From contig NZ_JABBPC010000028.1 of assembly GCF_012927485.1 (NCBI RefSeq), positions 30,471-94,470 of the forward strand: a DNA stretch of 64,000 nt. The letters are read 5' to 3'. A model generated the notes under the pieces. It had not been told where the DNA came from. It searched no databases and worked only from the letters and a program-made list of their open reading frames with translations. The stretch's first letter is position 1. Each line of letters opens with the position of its first letter. A program made the translations under genes and the position numbers. Shown piece by piece: positions 18,804-26,343 of this stretch. Origin of the DNA: Polaromonas sp. (lineage in GTDB: Bacteria; Pseudomonadota; Gammaproteobacteria; Burkholderiales; Burkholderiaceae_C).

Positions 18804-19225
18804 AGAGTTTTCGAAGGTTCTTTTGAATCGTGTGAGGAAGTGGAGAGCAGCGAGTGCAAAACACTGGAAAGTTCAGATGACTTTAGGGTTGCCAAAAGCA
18901 CCCCGCCCAGGGATATCAGGCGCCACGGTCGGAGGATTGCAGCCGCGGCGCCGATACCGGCGGCAACAAGCAGAAGTCTCACTGGCTGTTTGTCTGCATA
19001 CTTTCCCAGAACTGGCCGAGCAAGATCACAGGCCATATGTATCGGATGACGGTGCCACCAAACACTTACTGCGTGCTTGACAATGTCCCAGGTCCCTATC
19101 AGCGCGTCACGTGGCCGTTCGTTTTCGTCCAACTCGTGCAAGTCTTGAGTCATGTGCCGCACGATTGCCCTGCGGCTACTTTCGAGTCGCTCTTGCGGTG
19201 TGGGTGTTGGGATGGAGGGCATCAC
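18800..19225 (-). CDS. Conserved small membrane-associated protein, unknown function
   Basis: Protein of 141 residues. The first ~60 are hydrophilic and charged (SSRRAIVRHMTQDLHELDE), followed by one or two hydrophobic segments around residues 83-113 (VRLLLVAAGIGAAAAILRPW, LISLGGVLLATL) and a Ser-rich end. I do not recognise a named domain. It sits between a holin-like YqjE protein and the ferritin-like gene and overlaps the latter by 4 bases, so it belongs to the same minus-strand operon. A methionine one codon in (19222) is an equally good start. Confidence 0.7.
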   Translation of the reverse strand: MMPSIPTPTPQERLESSRRAIVRHMTQDLHELDENERPRDALIGTWDIVKHAVSVWWHRHPIHMACDLARPVLGKYADKQPVRLLLVAAGIGAAAAILRPWRLISLGGVLLATLKSSELSSVLHSLLSTSSHDSKEPSKTL

Positions 19226-19234
19226 AGAGCGCTT

Positions 19235-19600
19235 TCATGCAATCATGCGCAAAGCCCGCGCATCGCTGTCGATTTGTGCTTTCAACTCGGGAAAGCGTTC
19301 ACTCTGGAGCGGCTTTTTAGCCCTGACAAAGGAGATGATGAGCAACACTAGCGCAATGCCTGGTACCACCACCAGCACCCAGTGAAATCGGTTTTGAAGT
19401 AGACCAAGCATCAATGCCGTTCCCGCCAAGCCCAGAAACACGACCGCCGACAGCACGGCTAAGGTCCACGCCACAGCGCGTGCCAATAACTCGGAACCGG
19501 CATTACTCGCTTCTTCCTGAAACAACGCGGCATAGGCCGAAAGATGGTCCATGACCAGATCCGGCCTTTGTACCAAGGTTGAAAAAAGCGGATGAAGCAT
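19235..19600 (-). CDS. Phage-holin family (YqjE-like) membrane protein
   Basis: Protein of 121 residues in the PF07332 phage-holin/YqjE group. Two adjacent transmembrane helices are visible (about residues 43-65 VAWTLAVLSAVVFLGLAGTA and 73-93 WVLVVVPGIALVLLIISFV) with charged ends. Despite the name these are host proteins, usually found beside ElaB/YqjD-type proteins as here. Role is probably ribosome or membrane association under stress, inferred from that pairing. It ends 9 bases before the next gene on the minus strand. Confidence 0.85.
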   Translation of the reverse strand: MLHPLFSTLVQRPDLVMDHLSAYAALFQEEASNAGSELLARAVAWTLAVLSAVVFLGLAGTALMLGLLQNRFHWVLVVVPGIALVLLIISFVRAKKPLQSERFPELKAQIDSDARALRMIA

Positions 19601-19638
19601 TATTTCGGGATGTTGTCTTGATCAGTTGGCCCAGAAGA

Positions 19639-20037
19639 TTAGTAGCGGTTGCGATTGCGGGAAGAGGACACTAGTAACGCCACCGCCGCCCCAACTGCCG
19701 CAGCAATCAGTATTGAACGCAAGGGTTGATCCGATACATAACGCGTGGTCACCCTGGCTGCGCGTTGGAACGATTGCTCGGCGCGTTCTTTGGCTTCCGA
19801 AGCCAGATCGAGGCTATGACGAGCTAACTTTTGAGCTTGGCTTGCCAGAATGTCAACGACCGGGTCGAGACTGTTGCGGAGCCCTCGGACCTTGTCGTCT
19901 GCCTTGTCCAGCGCACCATTAGTGAAGCTGCGGGTCGAATTCACTGCGTTGCCAGCAGCCTGAAGCAGTTCGTCGGACGCATGGCGCACGCCGCTCATGC
20001 TCTCTTGGGCAGTTCGGGAACCAATATCTGTATTCAT
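19639..20037 (-). CDS. DUF883 (ElaB/YqjD-like) membrane-anchored protein
   Basis: Protein of 132 residues built like ElaB/YqjD: a long amphipathic, probably coiled-coil region with many Ala, Gln, Lys and Asp residues (about 15-100) and a single C-terminal transmembrane helix (PLRSILIAAAVGAAVALLVS) followed by Arg/Asn. YqjD-type proteins tie ribosomes to the inner membrane in stationary phase. Whether this one does is inference. An ACTTGAAA element lies 39 bases upstream of the start. Confidence 0.8.
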   Translation of the reverse strand: MNTDIGSRTAQESMSGVRHASDELLQAAGNAVNSTRSFTNGALDKADDKVRGLRNSLDPVVDILASQAQKLARHSLDLASEAKERAEQSFQRAARVTTRYVSDQPLRSILIAAAVGAAVALLVSSSRNRNRY

Positions 20038-20119
20038 TTCGAGTCCTTATCTAACTAGTTTGGAATTTCGTGAATTTTTCAAGTAAGTACTGACATCCGA
20101 CTTGATTTTGGAAAACGTA

Positions 20120-20284
20120 TCAGTTCTTCCTGAGGAGACTAATTACGAAGCTCACGATGGCCATGATGGCAAATATGAAGAAAAGAATCTTGGCAATTTC
20201 CACAGCGCCGGCAGCGATGCCGCCAAAACCGAATATAGCGGCAACGAGTGCAATCACCAGAAAAACGACCGAGTAGTGCAACAT
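20120..20284 (-). CDS. DUF1328 (YtjA-like) small membrane protein
   Basis: Protein of 54 residues, read on the minus strand from the ATG at 20284 to TGA at 20120. It starts [16 protein letters not shown], has the [19 protein letters not shown] centre and ends SLLRKN, the classic DUF1328 pattern with two transmembrane helices. The ribosome site AAGGAAA lies 6-7 bases upstream. DUF1328 proteins are small inner-membrane proteins of unknown function, commonly stress induced. An ACTTGAAA element lies 38 bases upstream, at nearly the same distance as for the DUF883 gene. Confidence 0.92.
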   Translation of the reverse strand: MLHYSVVFLVIALVAAIFGFGGIAAGAVEIAKILFFIFAIMAIVSFVISLLRKN

Positions 20285-20373
20285 CTCAATTTCCTTGGGT
20301 AAGCGGTGTCGGTAGTAATTCTTTTCAAGTCCCTGCTAAGAGCTTAATGGGCGCATTGATTTTTCCTCATCGG

Positions 20374-20432
20374 CTGTCAGCGTGTACCCCTGTCAGCACG
20401 AAGGGGGCGGCGCTGTAGGAGGTGGCTGACAG
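20374..20432. promoter_or_regulatory. CTGTCAGC repeats upstream of the DUF1328 gene
   Basis: CTGTCAGC occurs at 20374-20381 and 20390-20397, and its inverse GCTGACAG at 20425-20432, with GCGCTGTAGG at 20410-20419 between them. The block lies 90-150 bases upstream of the DUF1328 start and just after the end of the histidine kinase gene. The spacing and symmetry suggest protein binding sites. No regulator can be assigned from sequence. Confidence 0.4.
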
Positions 20433-20481
20433 TTTGTTACGCGGCGAACAGGCTGCTGCATTACAGAAAGATTCGAAACTT

Positions 20482-21822
20482 TCAAAGGGTCTTGGGAAGC
20501 ACGGCCAAAATCTGCGAGCCGCTTCCCTCCACACTCGTCACTGTCAGATTGCCACCTGCAGCCTCCACACGGTGGCGCATGCCTGCAAGGCCATGGCTGG
20601 TCGGCCCCACAGTGTTCAGGTTGAAGCCTTGTCCGTTGTCCTTGACTTCCACCGTGATATACCCCTCGAAGTCGTGAAGGCTGATTTCTGCCTGGCTGGC
20701 TTTGGCGTATTTCCCAATGTTGGTCAGCGACTCCTGTATCAGCCGGTAGACGGTAAGCTGGGCTGCTCCACCGAGTTCGACCGGCTCCAGGTCGGTGGCG
20801 ATGCTCAGCCCGGATTGTTCTTCAAATTCCCTAGCCAGAATTTCAAGCGAGGCCGAGAGGCCCAGGTGGGACAGGGACGAAGGTCGCAAATCTTCAACAA
20901 TACGGCGCGCCAATGCGATGCCGCTGTTCAGTGTCTTGGTTAAATGTTCCAGGCGTTCTATGGCTTCTGGCAGGCTGCCGGTCAGGCGGGACTTCAGCCG
21001 CGCCACATCCAGTTTTGCAGCGGTTAGAAGTGCGCCCAATTCATCGTGCAGTTCGCGTGCCAAATGGCCCCGTTCATCTTCTCGTACGTTTTGTAAATGG
21101 GTTGCCAGCTTGGCGAGGGCGGCTGTCCGCTCCCGTACCTGGGATTCGAGCAAGTCACGTTCCCGCTGCAGGGTTTCCTGCTCGCGCTGGCCTGAAGCCA
21201 GCAGCGCCTCGGCTTGCAGCAAATACATATAGAAGGCCAGCAGACCGGCGAGTGCCACGACTGCAATGCCGATGCGCGACAGCTGCAATGTCTTCTTGAT
21301 CTGGACTTGGCCCAGTTCCATTTTACTAATGCTGCTGGCAGCCAGCTTGGTGGAATACTCACGAATCGCGTCCATCTGTTCCTTGCCGACATCGGTCGTC
21401 AAGACAAATTTCCAGGCGTCCTCATTGCCTTGTTTTCGCATGCGCACGCTCAGGTCCATCTCGGCCAGCTTGCGCGCGACATGTTGTGACAAGACGCCGA
21501 ACTCGGCGAGCTGATCCTTGTAGGGCGTAAAGAGCCGGCTCAGGACGTTCAGGTTCTGGCTGATATCCGACGTCGCTATTTTGTACGGCTCCAAATAGCG
21601 GGGGTCACCCGTGAGGAGGTAGCCGCGTTGGCCGGTTTCTGCATCCAGCATCTCTTGTACCAATTTACTGATAGCTCCGCGGGTTTGTTGTGCCTCTTCA
21701 ATGTTGGCCGCAGCAGCGGTAGATTGTTGAAAAGTTGACTCGTTAATAAAAATGAGGATGGCGGCGGCCAGCACTGCAAGCGGCAGGCTGATGGCCATTT
21801 TCGGTACGGCAAATAGTTTCAC
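20482..21822 (-). CDS. CHASE3 sensor histidine kinase, NarX/LiaS type
   Basis: Histidine kinase of 446 residues. A first transmembrane helix (~10-28), a CHASE3 sensory domain (~35-175, with MLDAETGQRGYLLTGDPRYLEPY), a second helix (~183-203), a coiled coil (~205-245), then HisKA_3 with phosphoacceptor His259 in RELHDELGALL, and a HATPase with N-box YRLIQESLTNIGKYAKA, VKDNGQGF and HGLAGMRHRVEAAGG. It should phosphorylate a NarL/FixJ regulator. One is encoded divergently 134 bases away. The periplasmic signal is unknown. Confidence 0.95.
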   Translation of the reverse strand: MKLFAVPKMAISLPLAVLAAAILIFINESTFQQSTAAAANIEEAQQTRGAISKLVQEMLDAETGQRGYLLTGDPRYLEPYKIATSDISQNLNVLSRLFTPYKDQLAEFGVLSQHVARKLAEMDLSVRMRKQGNEDAWKFVLTTDVGKEQMDAIREYSTKLAASSISKMELGQVQIKKTLQLSRIGIAVVALAGLLAFYMYLLQAEALLASGQREQETLQRERDLLESQVRERTAALAKLATHLQNVREDERGHLARELHDELGALLTAAKLDVARLKSRLTGSLPEAIERLEHLTKTLNSGIALARRIVEDLRPSSLSHLGLSASLEILAREFEEQSGLSIATDLEPVELGGAAQLTVYRLIQESLTNIGKYAKASQAEISLHDFEGYITVEVKDNGQGFNLNTVGPTSHGLAGMRHRVEAAGGNLTVTSVEGSGSQILAVLPKTL

Positions 21823-21853
21823 GGCAGGCTCCGTTCAGTACTTCGGTGAATAA

Positions 21854-21868
21854 CTCGTTAATAATGAG
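21854..21868. promoter_or_regulatory. Imperfect palindrome in the divergent kinase/regulator promoter region
   Basis: CTCGTTAATAATGAG is symmetric except for a G:T position, in the 134-base gap between the divergent kinase and LuxR-type regulator genes. A site bound by the regulator itself is plausible, but there is no experimental or comparative support. Confidence 0.25.
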
Positions 21869-21956
21869 GCACAGTGAAAATCAATGCAGATGTCTAGACC
21901 TGACCATCTTGTTCGTTACATTGCCCGTTAAGTCGGTTTTATAGAAAGACAGCGAC

Positions 21957-22589
21957 ATGATTAAAATTGGAATTGTGGACGACCATGCGATTGTGCGATC
22001 GGGACTTAAACAGTTTTTCTCCGACCATGTGGATTTGCGTGTTGTCGGCGAAGCCGCTAGTGGCCGCGAGGCGATTGACCTGGTTCGCAATGTCGAACTG
22101 GATATTCTCGTCATGGACCTCTCCATGCCTGGCCAGAGCGGGATCGACGCGCTCGCCATGATCCGTGCCAAAGCACCCGACGTGGGCATCCTCATACTCA
22201 GCGGATACCCCGAAGAGCACTACGCGGTCAACCTGATTCGTCAGGGCGCCAGCGGCTACCTTAACAAGGAGTGTGATCCGTTGGAAATTGTTGATGCCAT
22301 TCGGGTGATCTCGCTCGGCAAGCGTTACATTACGCCGGCGGTGGCGGAGTTGTTGGCACAACAATTGAACCGTCCGAAAGACGTGGCGGCACATGAGCAG
22401 CTGTCTGAACGAGAGTTTCAGGTTTTTCTTAAACTGGCAAAAGGGGAAACGGCTGGCGATATTGCCAAAGCATTGTCTCTGAGTGTGAAAACGGTGAGTA
22501 CCTACAGAACCCGCGTAATGGAGAAGATGAGTCTCGCTTCCAATAGCGATCTTACCTACTACGCCCTCAAGAATAAGCTGATCGACTGA
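21957..22589 (+). CDS. NarL/FixJ-type response regulator
   Basis: Response regulator of 210 residues: receiver domain with acidic pair Asp8/Asp9, phosphoacceptor Asp54 (VMDLSMPG), Ser82 and Lys104 (GYLNKE), then a LuxR-type helix-turn-helix (~145-205: LSEREFQVFLKLAKGETAGD, LSLSVKTVSTYRTRVMEKM). It is divergent from the CHASE3 kinase, its likely partner. It ends 2 bases from the end of a convergent stand-alone receiver gene, giving three signalling proteins in one locus. Confidence 0.95.
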   Translation: MIKIGIVDDHAIVRSGLKQFFSDHVDLRVVGEAASGREAIDLVRNVELDILVMDLSMPGQSGIDALAMIRAKAPDVGILILSGYPEEHYAVNLIRQGASGYLNKECDPLEIVDAIRVISLGKRYITPAVAELLAQQLNRPKDVAAHEQLSEREFQVFLKLAKGETAGDIAKALSLSVKTVSTYRTRVMEKMSLASNSDLTYYALKNKLID

Positions 22590-22591
22590 TT

Positions 22592-22972
22592 TCAATCGGA
22601 GGGGAAGCGCTGCTGGATGCAATAGTCCACCAAATCGTCAATTTCATTGGATTTGTCGAAAACGGCGTCCACTCCGAGTTGGGCACATCTCTGGCGAATG
22701 TCGGTTGTGGCGTAATTGCTGAGAACCACCACCTTTTGCCGGGATGGGCGGTCTCGGCAGGCCGCAAGTACACCCAGCCCGCTGCCCTGCTTCAGGAATA
22801 AATCAACAATTGCAAGATCCCATTCGTTAGGATTTTCCGTGAGCCACTCCTTGCCTTCGTTTTCGGTGTCTGCGGTCCCTACTGAATTGATGTTGGCCAG
22901 TTCTTCAAGCGTGCCAATCAGATTTTCTCGAATGGTGGGATTGTCTTCCACGATGTAAGTTTTTAGTCGCAC
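22592..22972 (-). CDS. Single-domain response regulator (receiver only)
   Basis: Stand-alone receiver of 126 residues with Asp10 (VEDN), phosphoacceptor Asp57 (LAIVDLFLK), Ser85 and Lys107 (VFDKSNE), so it is competent for phosphorylation. There is no output domain. Such proteins relay or drain phosphate or act by protein contact. The start is GTG at 22972, with AGGATCC upstream. It is tail-to-tail with the NarL-type regulator and has an ACTTGAAA element 50 bases upstream, shared with two stress genes in the island. Confidence 0.92.
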   Translation of the reverse strand: MRLKTYIVEDNPTIRENLIGTLEELANINSVGTADTENEGKEWLTENPNEWDLAIVDLFLKQGSGLGVLAACRDRPSRQKVVVLSNYATTDIRQRCAQLGVDAVFDKSNEIDDLVDYCIQQRFPSD

Positions 22973-23345
22973 TGCTTGGATCCTGGTAGCAACAGCATAG
23001 GTTGCGAAAGATATCGACAGGCTTTCAAGTGGGACCTGCGAGCGCTGAGCTTTTGCGAAAAAAGAGAACCTGTCATATTTTCTGCGTGATTTTTTTAGGT
23101 TAGCTTGATTGTGACAGCGACCTTGGATTGTCTATGTAGGATGTTTCCTACGTTTTGACTGGGGAGCGCTGTAGGTACCTGCCCACAGCGTTTCATGGTG
23201 CTTGCCGATTGTTTGCAACAGATTTCCACCTAATAGTCAAGACCGGTGATGCCGGAACGCCCGGCCGGTCACGCTCGATACTTTTTTGCATCGTGGGCAA
23301 TCCAGCCTACGTTTTTTGAAACGGGCGTAAAGCCCACTCTAACGC
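22973..23345. promoter_or_regulatory. 373-base divergent intergenic region with palindrome
   Basis: No gene is seen here. It holds upstream signals for the single-domain receiver (minus) and the AsmA gene (plus). Notable elements: TTTCAAGT at 23023-23030 (ACTTGAAA on the minus strand), a perfect hairpin GTAGGA-TGTT-TCCTAC at 23136-23151, and GCGCTGTAGG at 23166-23175, also found at 20410-20419, which continues into the near-palindrome GTAGGTACCTGC. Confidence 0.45.
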
Positions 23346-25376
23346 ATGAAAAACAGCTTGTTTCAATCGACCTTTCTTCGGAAACTCTTTGCGGGCCTGG
23401 CCCTACTGGGTGTTCTTTACGCGCTGGTGTTCTATTTCTTTCCCTGGGACGCTTTGCGCAGACCGATCAATCGCTACGTGTCGGCGCAACTGGGGCGACG
23501 ATTTGAAATTACTCGACATCTGGTCGTGCATTTGGGCGCAACCACTACTGTTCAGGCGGACGGTGTGGAACTGGCTAATCCCGAGTGGGCCAGCGAGCCG
23601 TTTCTTTTGAAGGCGACCGCCGCCGAATTCGACATCAAGGTGTTGCCTCTTCTTTTTGGGAAAGTTGAGTTACCGCGAATTGCGCTGACCGAACCGGAAA
23701 TAGGCCTGCAGATTGAGCCGGACGGAAGGCGGACATGGGCGCTATCACGGAACACGTCAGACCAAAGTGCGGTCCCCGATATTGGGTCTATGGTGGTGGA
23801 TCAGGGGATTGTGAAATACTTGGCGGCGGCGCAAGGTGCCGATATGACCGTCCAATTTTCCCTTGCCCGGGAGTCGGCTGGCGAATTGCCTTTGAGCTAC
23901 AAGGTAAACGGTAAATGGAGAAATGACCCGTTTACTGCCAGTGGACGCACGGGAGGCGTGCTGCAGCTGGGCAAGAACACCGCAGCCGCTTTCCCGGTCG
24001 AGGTCAATGCCGTAGCCGGTAAAACCAGCATGAAGGCCAAAGGCTCGGTTGCCAATCTCGCAGATTTCGCAGGCATCGACGTGACATTCGATCTGGAAGG
24101 AAGAAATCTGGAAGAATTGTACAAACTGGTCGGGGTCGTCCTGCCTTCCACACCACCTTACAAGCTTCGAGGCAAATTAGCCAAGCACGGCAAGGTATGG
24201 GATGCAAGCCAGATTCAGGGCGTGCTCGGTAACTCCGATCTCAGTGGCGCCCTCAGTTTTGATCAATCGACTGCGGTTCCCTTGTTAACTGGCAACATAC
24301 AGTCAAAGCGGCTGGATTTCGTAGATTTGGGGCCGATGATTGGTTTACCGCCTTCTTCGTCATCCGTGCCGAAAACTGTTCGGGCTTCCTCCTCTTCCGG
24401 CAAAGCATCCTCCTTGAAACGTGATCTGGCCCCGCGAAGCGCAGCGGCGTCGCGGAAGGTATTGCCGGTTGCGGTGCTGGATGTGGCAAGACTCCGGGCC
24501 ATGAATGCTGACGTCACCTATTTGGCGGCGGATATCAGGCATGTGCAAGTGCTACCGCTGGACAAAGGCAGTGTTCATGTCAAGTTGACCTCAGGCCTGT
24601 TGCAGTTGGAACCCGTTTCGCTAGGCGTCGCCGGCGGATCTGTTGCTGGAAGCATTCACGTCGATTCCAACGTTGTCCCGGCAGCATTCACCACCAGGCT
24701 GGACGTACGCGGAGTGCAGTTGAATCAGTTATTTCCTGGAGTGGAGACTACCAAGACCAGCTTCGGAAAAATGAGCGGGCAGTTCGACCTGAAGGGACGT
24801 GGCAACTCTGTTGCGCAAATGCTGGGGTCCGCGTCGGGGGAGGTGGCGGTTCTCATGGGCAGGGGCGAGATCAGCAATCTCCTGCTTGAACTGATCGGTC
24901 TCGATGGCGCGGAGATCATCAAGTTTTGGCTGCGCGGTGACCGCAACGTGCCGCTGCTCTGCGCGGCGGCCGCCTTTGATGTGAACAAGGGCTTGATGAC
25001 CAGCAAGACCATCGTGCTGGATACCACCGTGACGGTCATCAATGGCCGGGGCACAGTGAACCTTGCCGACGAGACGCTGGATATTGTTTTGTATCCGGCA
25101 CCGAAGGACCAAAGCATTCTGAGCTTAAGGTCGCCTCTGCTCATTGGCGGCACCTTTGGATCCCCGTCAGCCGGGTTCGATAAGGCGGCGCTTGCAGGTC
25201 GGGTGGGCATCGCCTTGGCGCTAGGGGCCATTAATCCCCTGCTGGCCCTGGCAGCGACGGTGGATACAGGGCAAGGCAAGGATGCGGATTGCAAGGCGGT
25301 ACTCGCGCAGGCCGCCAAGCCCAGGACGGAGTTGTCAAATGTCGGAGCCAAAATGCGGGCGGTAAAGAAAAACTGA
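23346..25376 (+). CDS. AsmA family protein
   Basis: AsmA/TamB-related inner-membrane-anchored periplasmic protein of 676 residues. A single N-terminal transmembrane helix (~14-33, LFAGLALLGVLYALVFYFF), an AsmA N-terminal region with RPINRYVSAQLGRRFEIT and later repeats of beta-rich sequence, and a C-terminal AsmA domain (QFDLKGRGNSVAQMLGSASG, LDTTVTVINGRGTVNLADET, LDIVLYP) are visible. AsmA-like proteins move phospholipids to, or tune, the outer membrane. It may be part of the envelope-stress island, from which it is separated only by an intergenic region. Confidence 0.92.
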   Translation: MKNSLFQSTFLRKLFAGLALLGVLYALVFYFFPWDALRRPINRYVSAQLGRRFEITRHLVVHLGATTTVQADGVELANPEWASEPFLLKATAAEFDIKVLPLLFGKVELPRIALTEPEIGLQIEPDGRRTWALSRNTSDQSAVPDIGSMVVDQGIVKYLAAAQGADMTVQFSLARESAGELPLSYKVNGKWRNDPFTASGRTGGVLQLGKNTAAAFPVEVNAVAGKTSMKAKGSVANLADFAGIDVTFDLEGRNLEELYKLVGVVLPSTPPYKLRGKLAKHGKVWDASQIQGVLGNSDLSGALSFDQSTAVPLLTGNIQSKRLDFVDLGPMIGLPPSSSSVPKTVRASSSSGKASSLKRDLAPRSAAASRKVLPVAVLDVARLRAMNADVTYLAADIRHVQVLPLDKGSVHVKLTSGLLQLEPVSLGVAGGSVAGSIHVDSNVVPAAFTTRLDVRGVQLNQLFPGVETTKTSFGKMSGQFDLKGRGNSVAQMLGSASGEVAVLMGRGEISNLLLELIGLDGAEIIKFWLRGDRNVPLLCAAAAFDVNKGLMTSKTIVLDTTVTVINGRGTVNLADETLDIVLYPAPKDQSILSLRSPLLIGGTFGSPSAGFDKAALAGRVGIALALGAINPLLALAATVDTGQGKDADCKAVLAQAAKPRTELSNVGAKMRAVKKN

Positions 25377-25435
25377 TTCGGGACAACCTCGGTTGCCACG
25401 TTTCCTATTTCTGGCGCAAGGGTTTTTGTGAAGTA

Positions 25436-25477
25436 GCGGACGCGACGGCTTGTTCAAGTCGGCATTGAAGCGTCCGC
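25436..25477. terminator. Inverted repeat between convergent asmA-like and moeB genes
   Basis: GCGGACGC (25436-25443) and GCGTCCGC (25470-25477) form a perfect 8-bp stem with a 26-base loop, ending one base before the moeB stop and 59 bases after the AsmA stop. It could stop transcription from both sides, but lacks a T-run. Confidence 0.4.
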
Positions 25478-26227
25478 CTAGTGGCTGCCGCACACTTTGC
25501 AGGCTGCATTTCGCGAGACTTTCATTTCGTTCCATTCCATACTTCGGCCATCCAGCAGCAATAGTCGCCCGGTTAGCGGTCGCCCGATTTCACAAAGGAG
25601 CTTCAGGGCCTCGGCAGCCTGCACCGTGCCCACAATGCCGACCAACGGCGCAAACACGCCCATGCTGGCGCAGCTGGTTTCTTCCAGCAAGTCAGATTCC
25701 GGAAACACGCACGCGTAGCAAGGCGATAGGTCGCTTCGCGGGTCGTAAACAGCTATTTGGCCGTCAAAACGAATTGCCGCGCCTGAAACCAACGGCTTGC
25801 GGTGTTTGACGCAGGCGCGGTTGATGGCGTGGCGGGTTGCAAAGTTGTCAGTGCAATCAAGGACCACATCAGCCTTCTCGACCAGCTTGTCAAGCAAGAC
25901 ATCATCGGCTCGTTCAGTCACAGAGATAACCTGTACATCGGGGTTGATGGCAGCAATGGACTGCACCACCGACTCGGACTTGAATTCACCGATTCGCTCA
26001 AGCGTATGGGCAATTTGGCGCTGCAGATTGGTGGCATCCACACGGTCATGATCAACGACGGTAAGACGGCCTACGCCTGCACTTCCGAGGTACAAAGCCA
26101 CCGGAGAGCCCAACCCCCCCGCGCCGACGATCAGCACGTGAGAAGCCAGCAGTTTTTCCTGGCCTTCAATGCCTATCTCGTCGAGCAAAATGTGTCGGGA
26201 ATAGCGAAGCAGCTGTTCGTCGTTCAT
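25478..26227 (-). CDS. moeB: MoeB/ThiF-type adenylyltransferase
   Basis: E1-like enzyme of 249 residues that adenylates the C-terminal glycine of a ubiquitin-like sulfur carrier (MoaD or ThiS). Seen: RYSRHILLDEIGIEGQEKL at the start, ATP-binding GAGGLGSPVALYLGSAGVG, Arg/Asn/Gln core in DATNLQRQI, DCTDNFATR, and paired zinc cysteines CYAC and CKVC. No rhodanese domain is fused. Molybdopterin versus thiamine specificity cannot be fixed from sequence alone. It follows ctpA on the minus strand with a 116-base gap containing a GGGGCC/GGCCCC hairpin. Confidence 0.88.
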   Translation of the reverse strand: MNDEQLLRYSRHILLDEIGIEGQEKLLASHVLIVGAGGLGSPVALYLGSAGVGRLTVVDHDRVDATNLQRQIAHTLERIGEFKSESVVQSIAAINPDVQVISVTERADDVLLDKLVEKADVVLDCTDNFATRHAINRACVKHRKPLVSGAAIRFDGQIAVYDPRSDLSPCYACVFPESDLLEETSCASMGVFAPLVGIVGTVQAAEALKLLCEIGRPLTGRLLLLDGRSMEWNEMKVSRNAACKVCGSH

Positions 26228-26233
26228 GCAAGA

Positions 26234-26255
26234 GGGGCCGTCAGAGTGAGGCCCC
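26234..26255. other. GC-rich hairpin in the moeB leader
   Basis: GGGGCC (26234-26239) and GGCCCC (26250-26255) pair across a 10-base loop immediately upstream of moeB on the minus strand. It could attenuate read-through from ctpA. There is no T-run. Confidence 0.35.
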
Positions 26256-26343
26256 CTGTTTCGTCAGGAAAAAAGCAGGCCGACTGCGGTCAAGTGACAC
26301 GAGTCGGCCAGAGCCTGGTTTCGCCGGGTTAATCCAGACGAGC

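Noticed and set aside
19235..19600. Holin-family gene as a sign of prophage
   Set aside because: This YqjE group is a chromosomal stress-associated family and no phage genes surround it.
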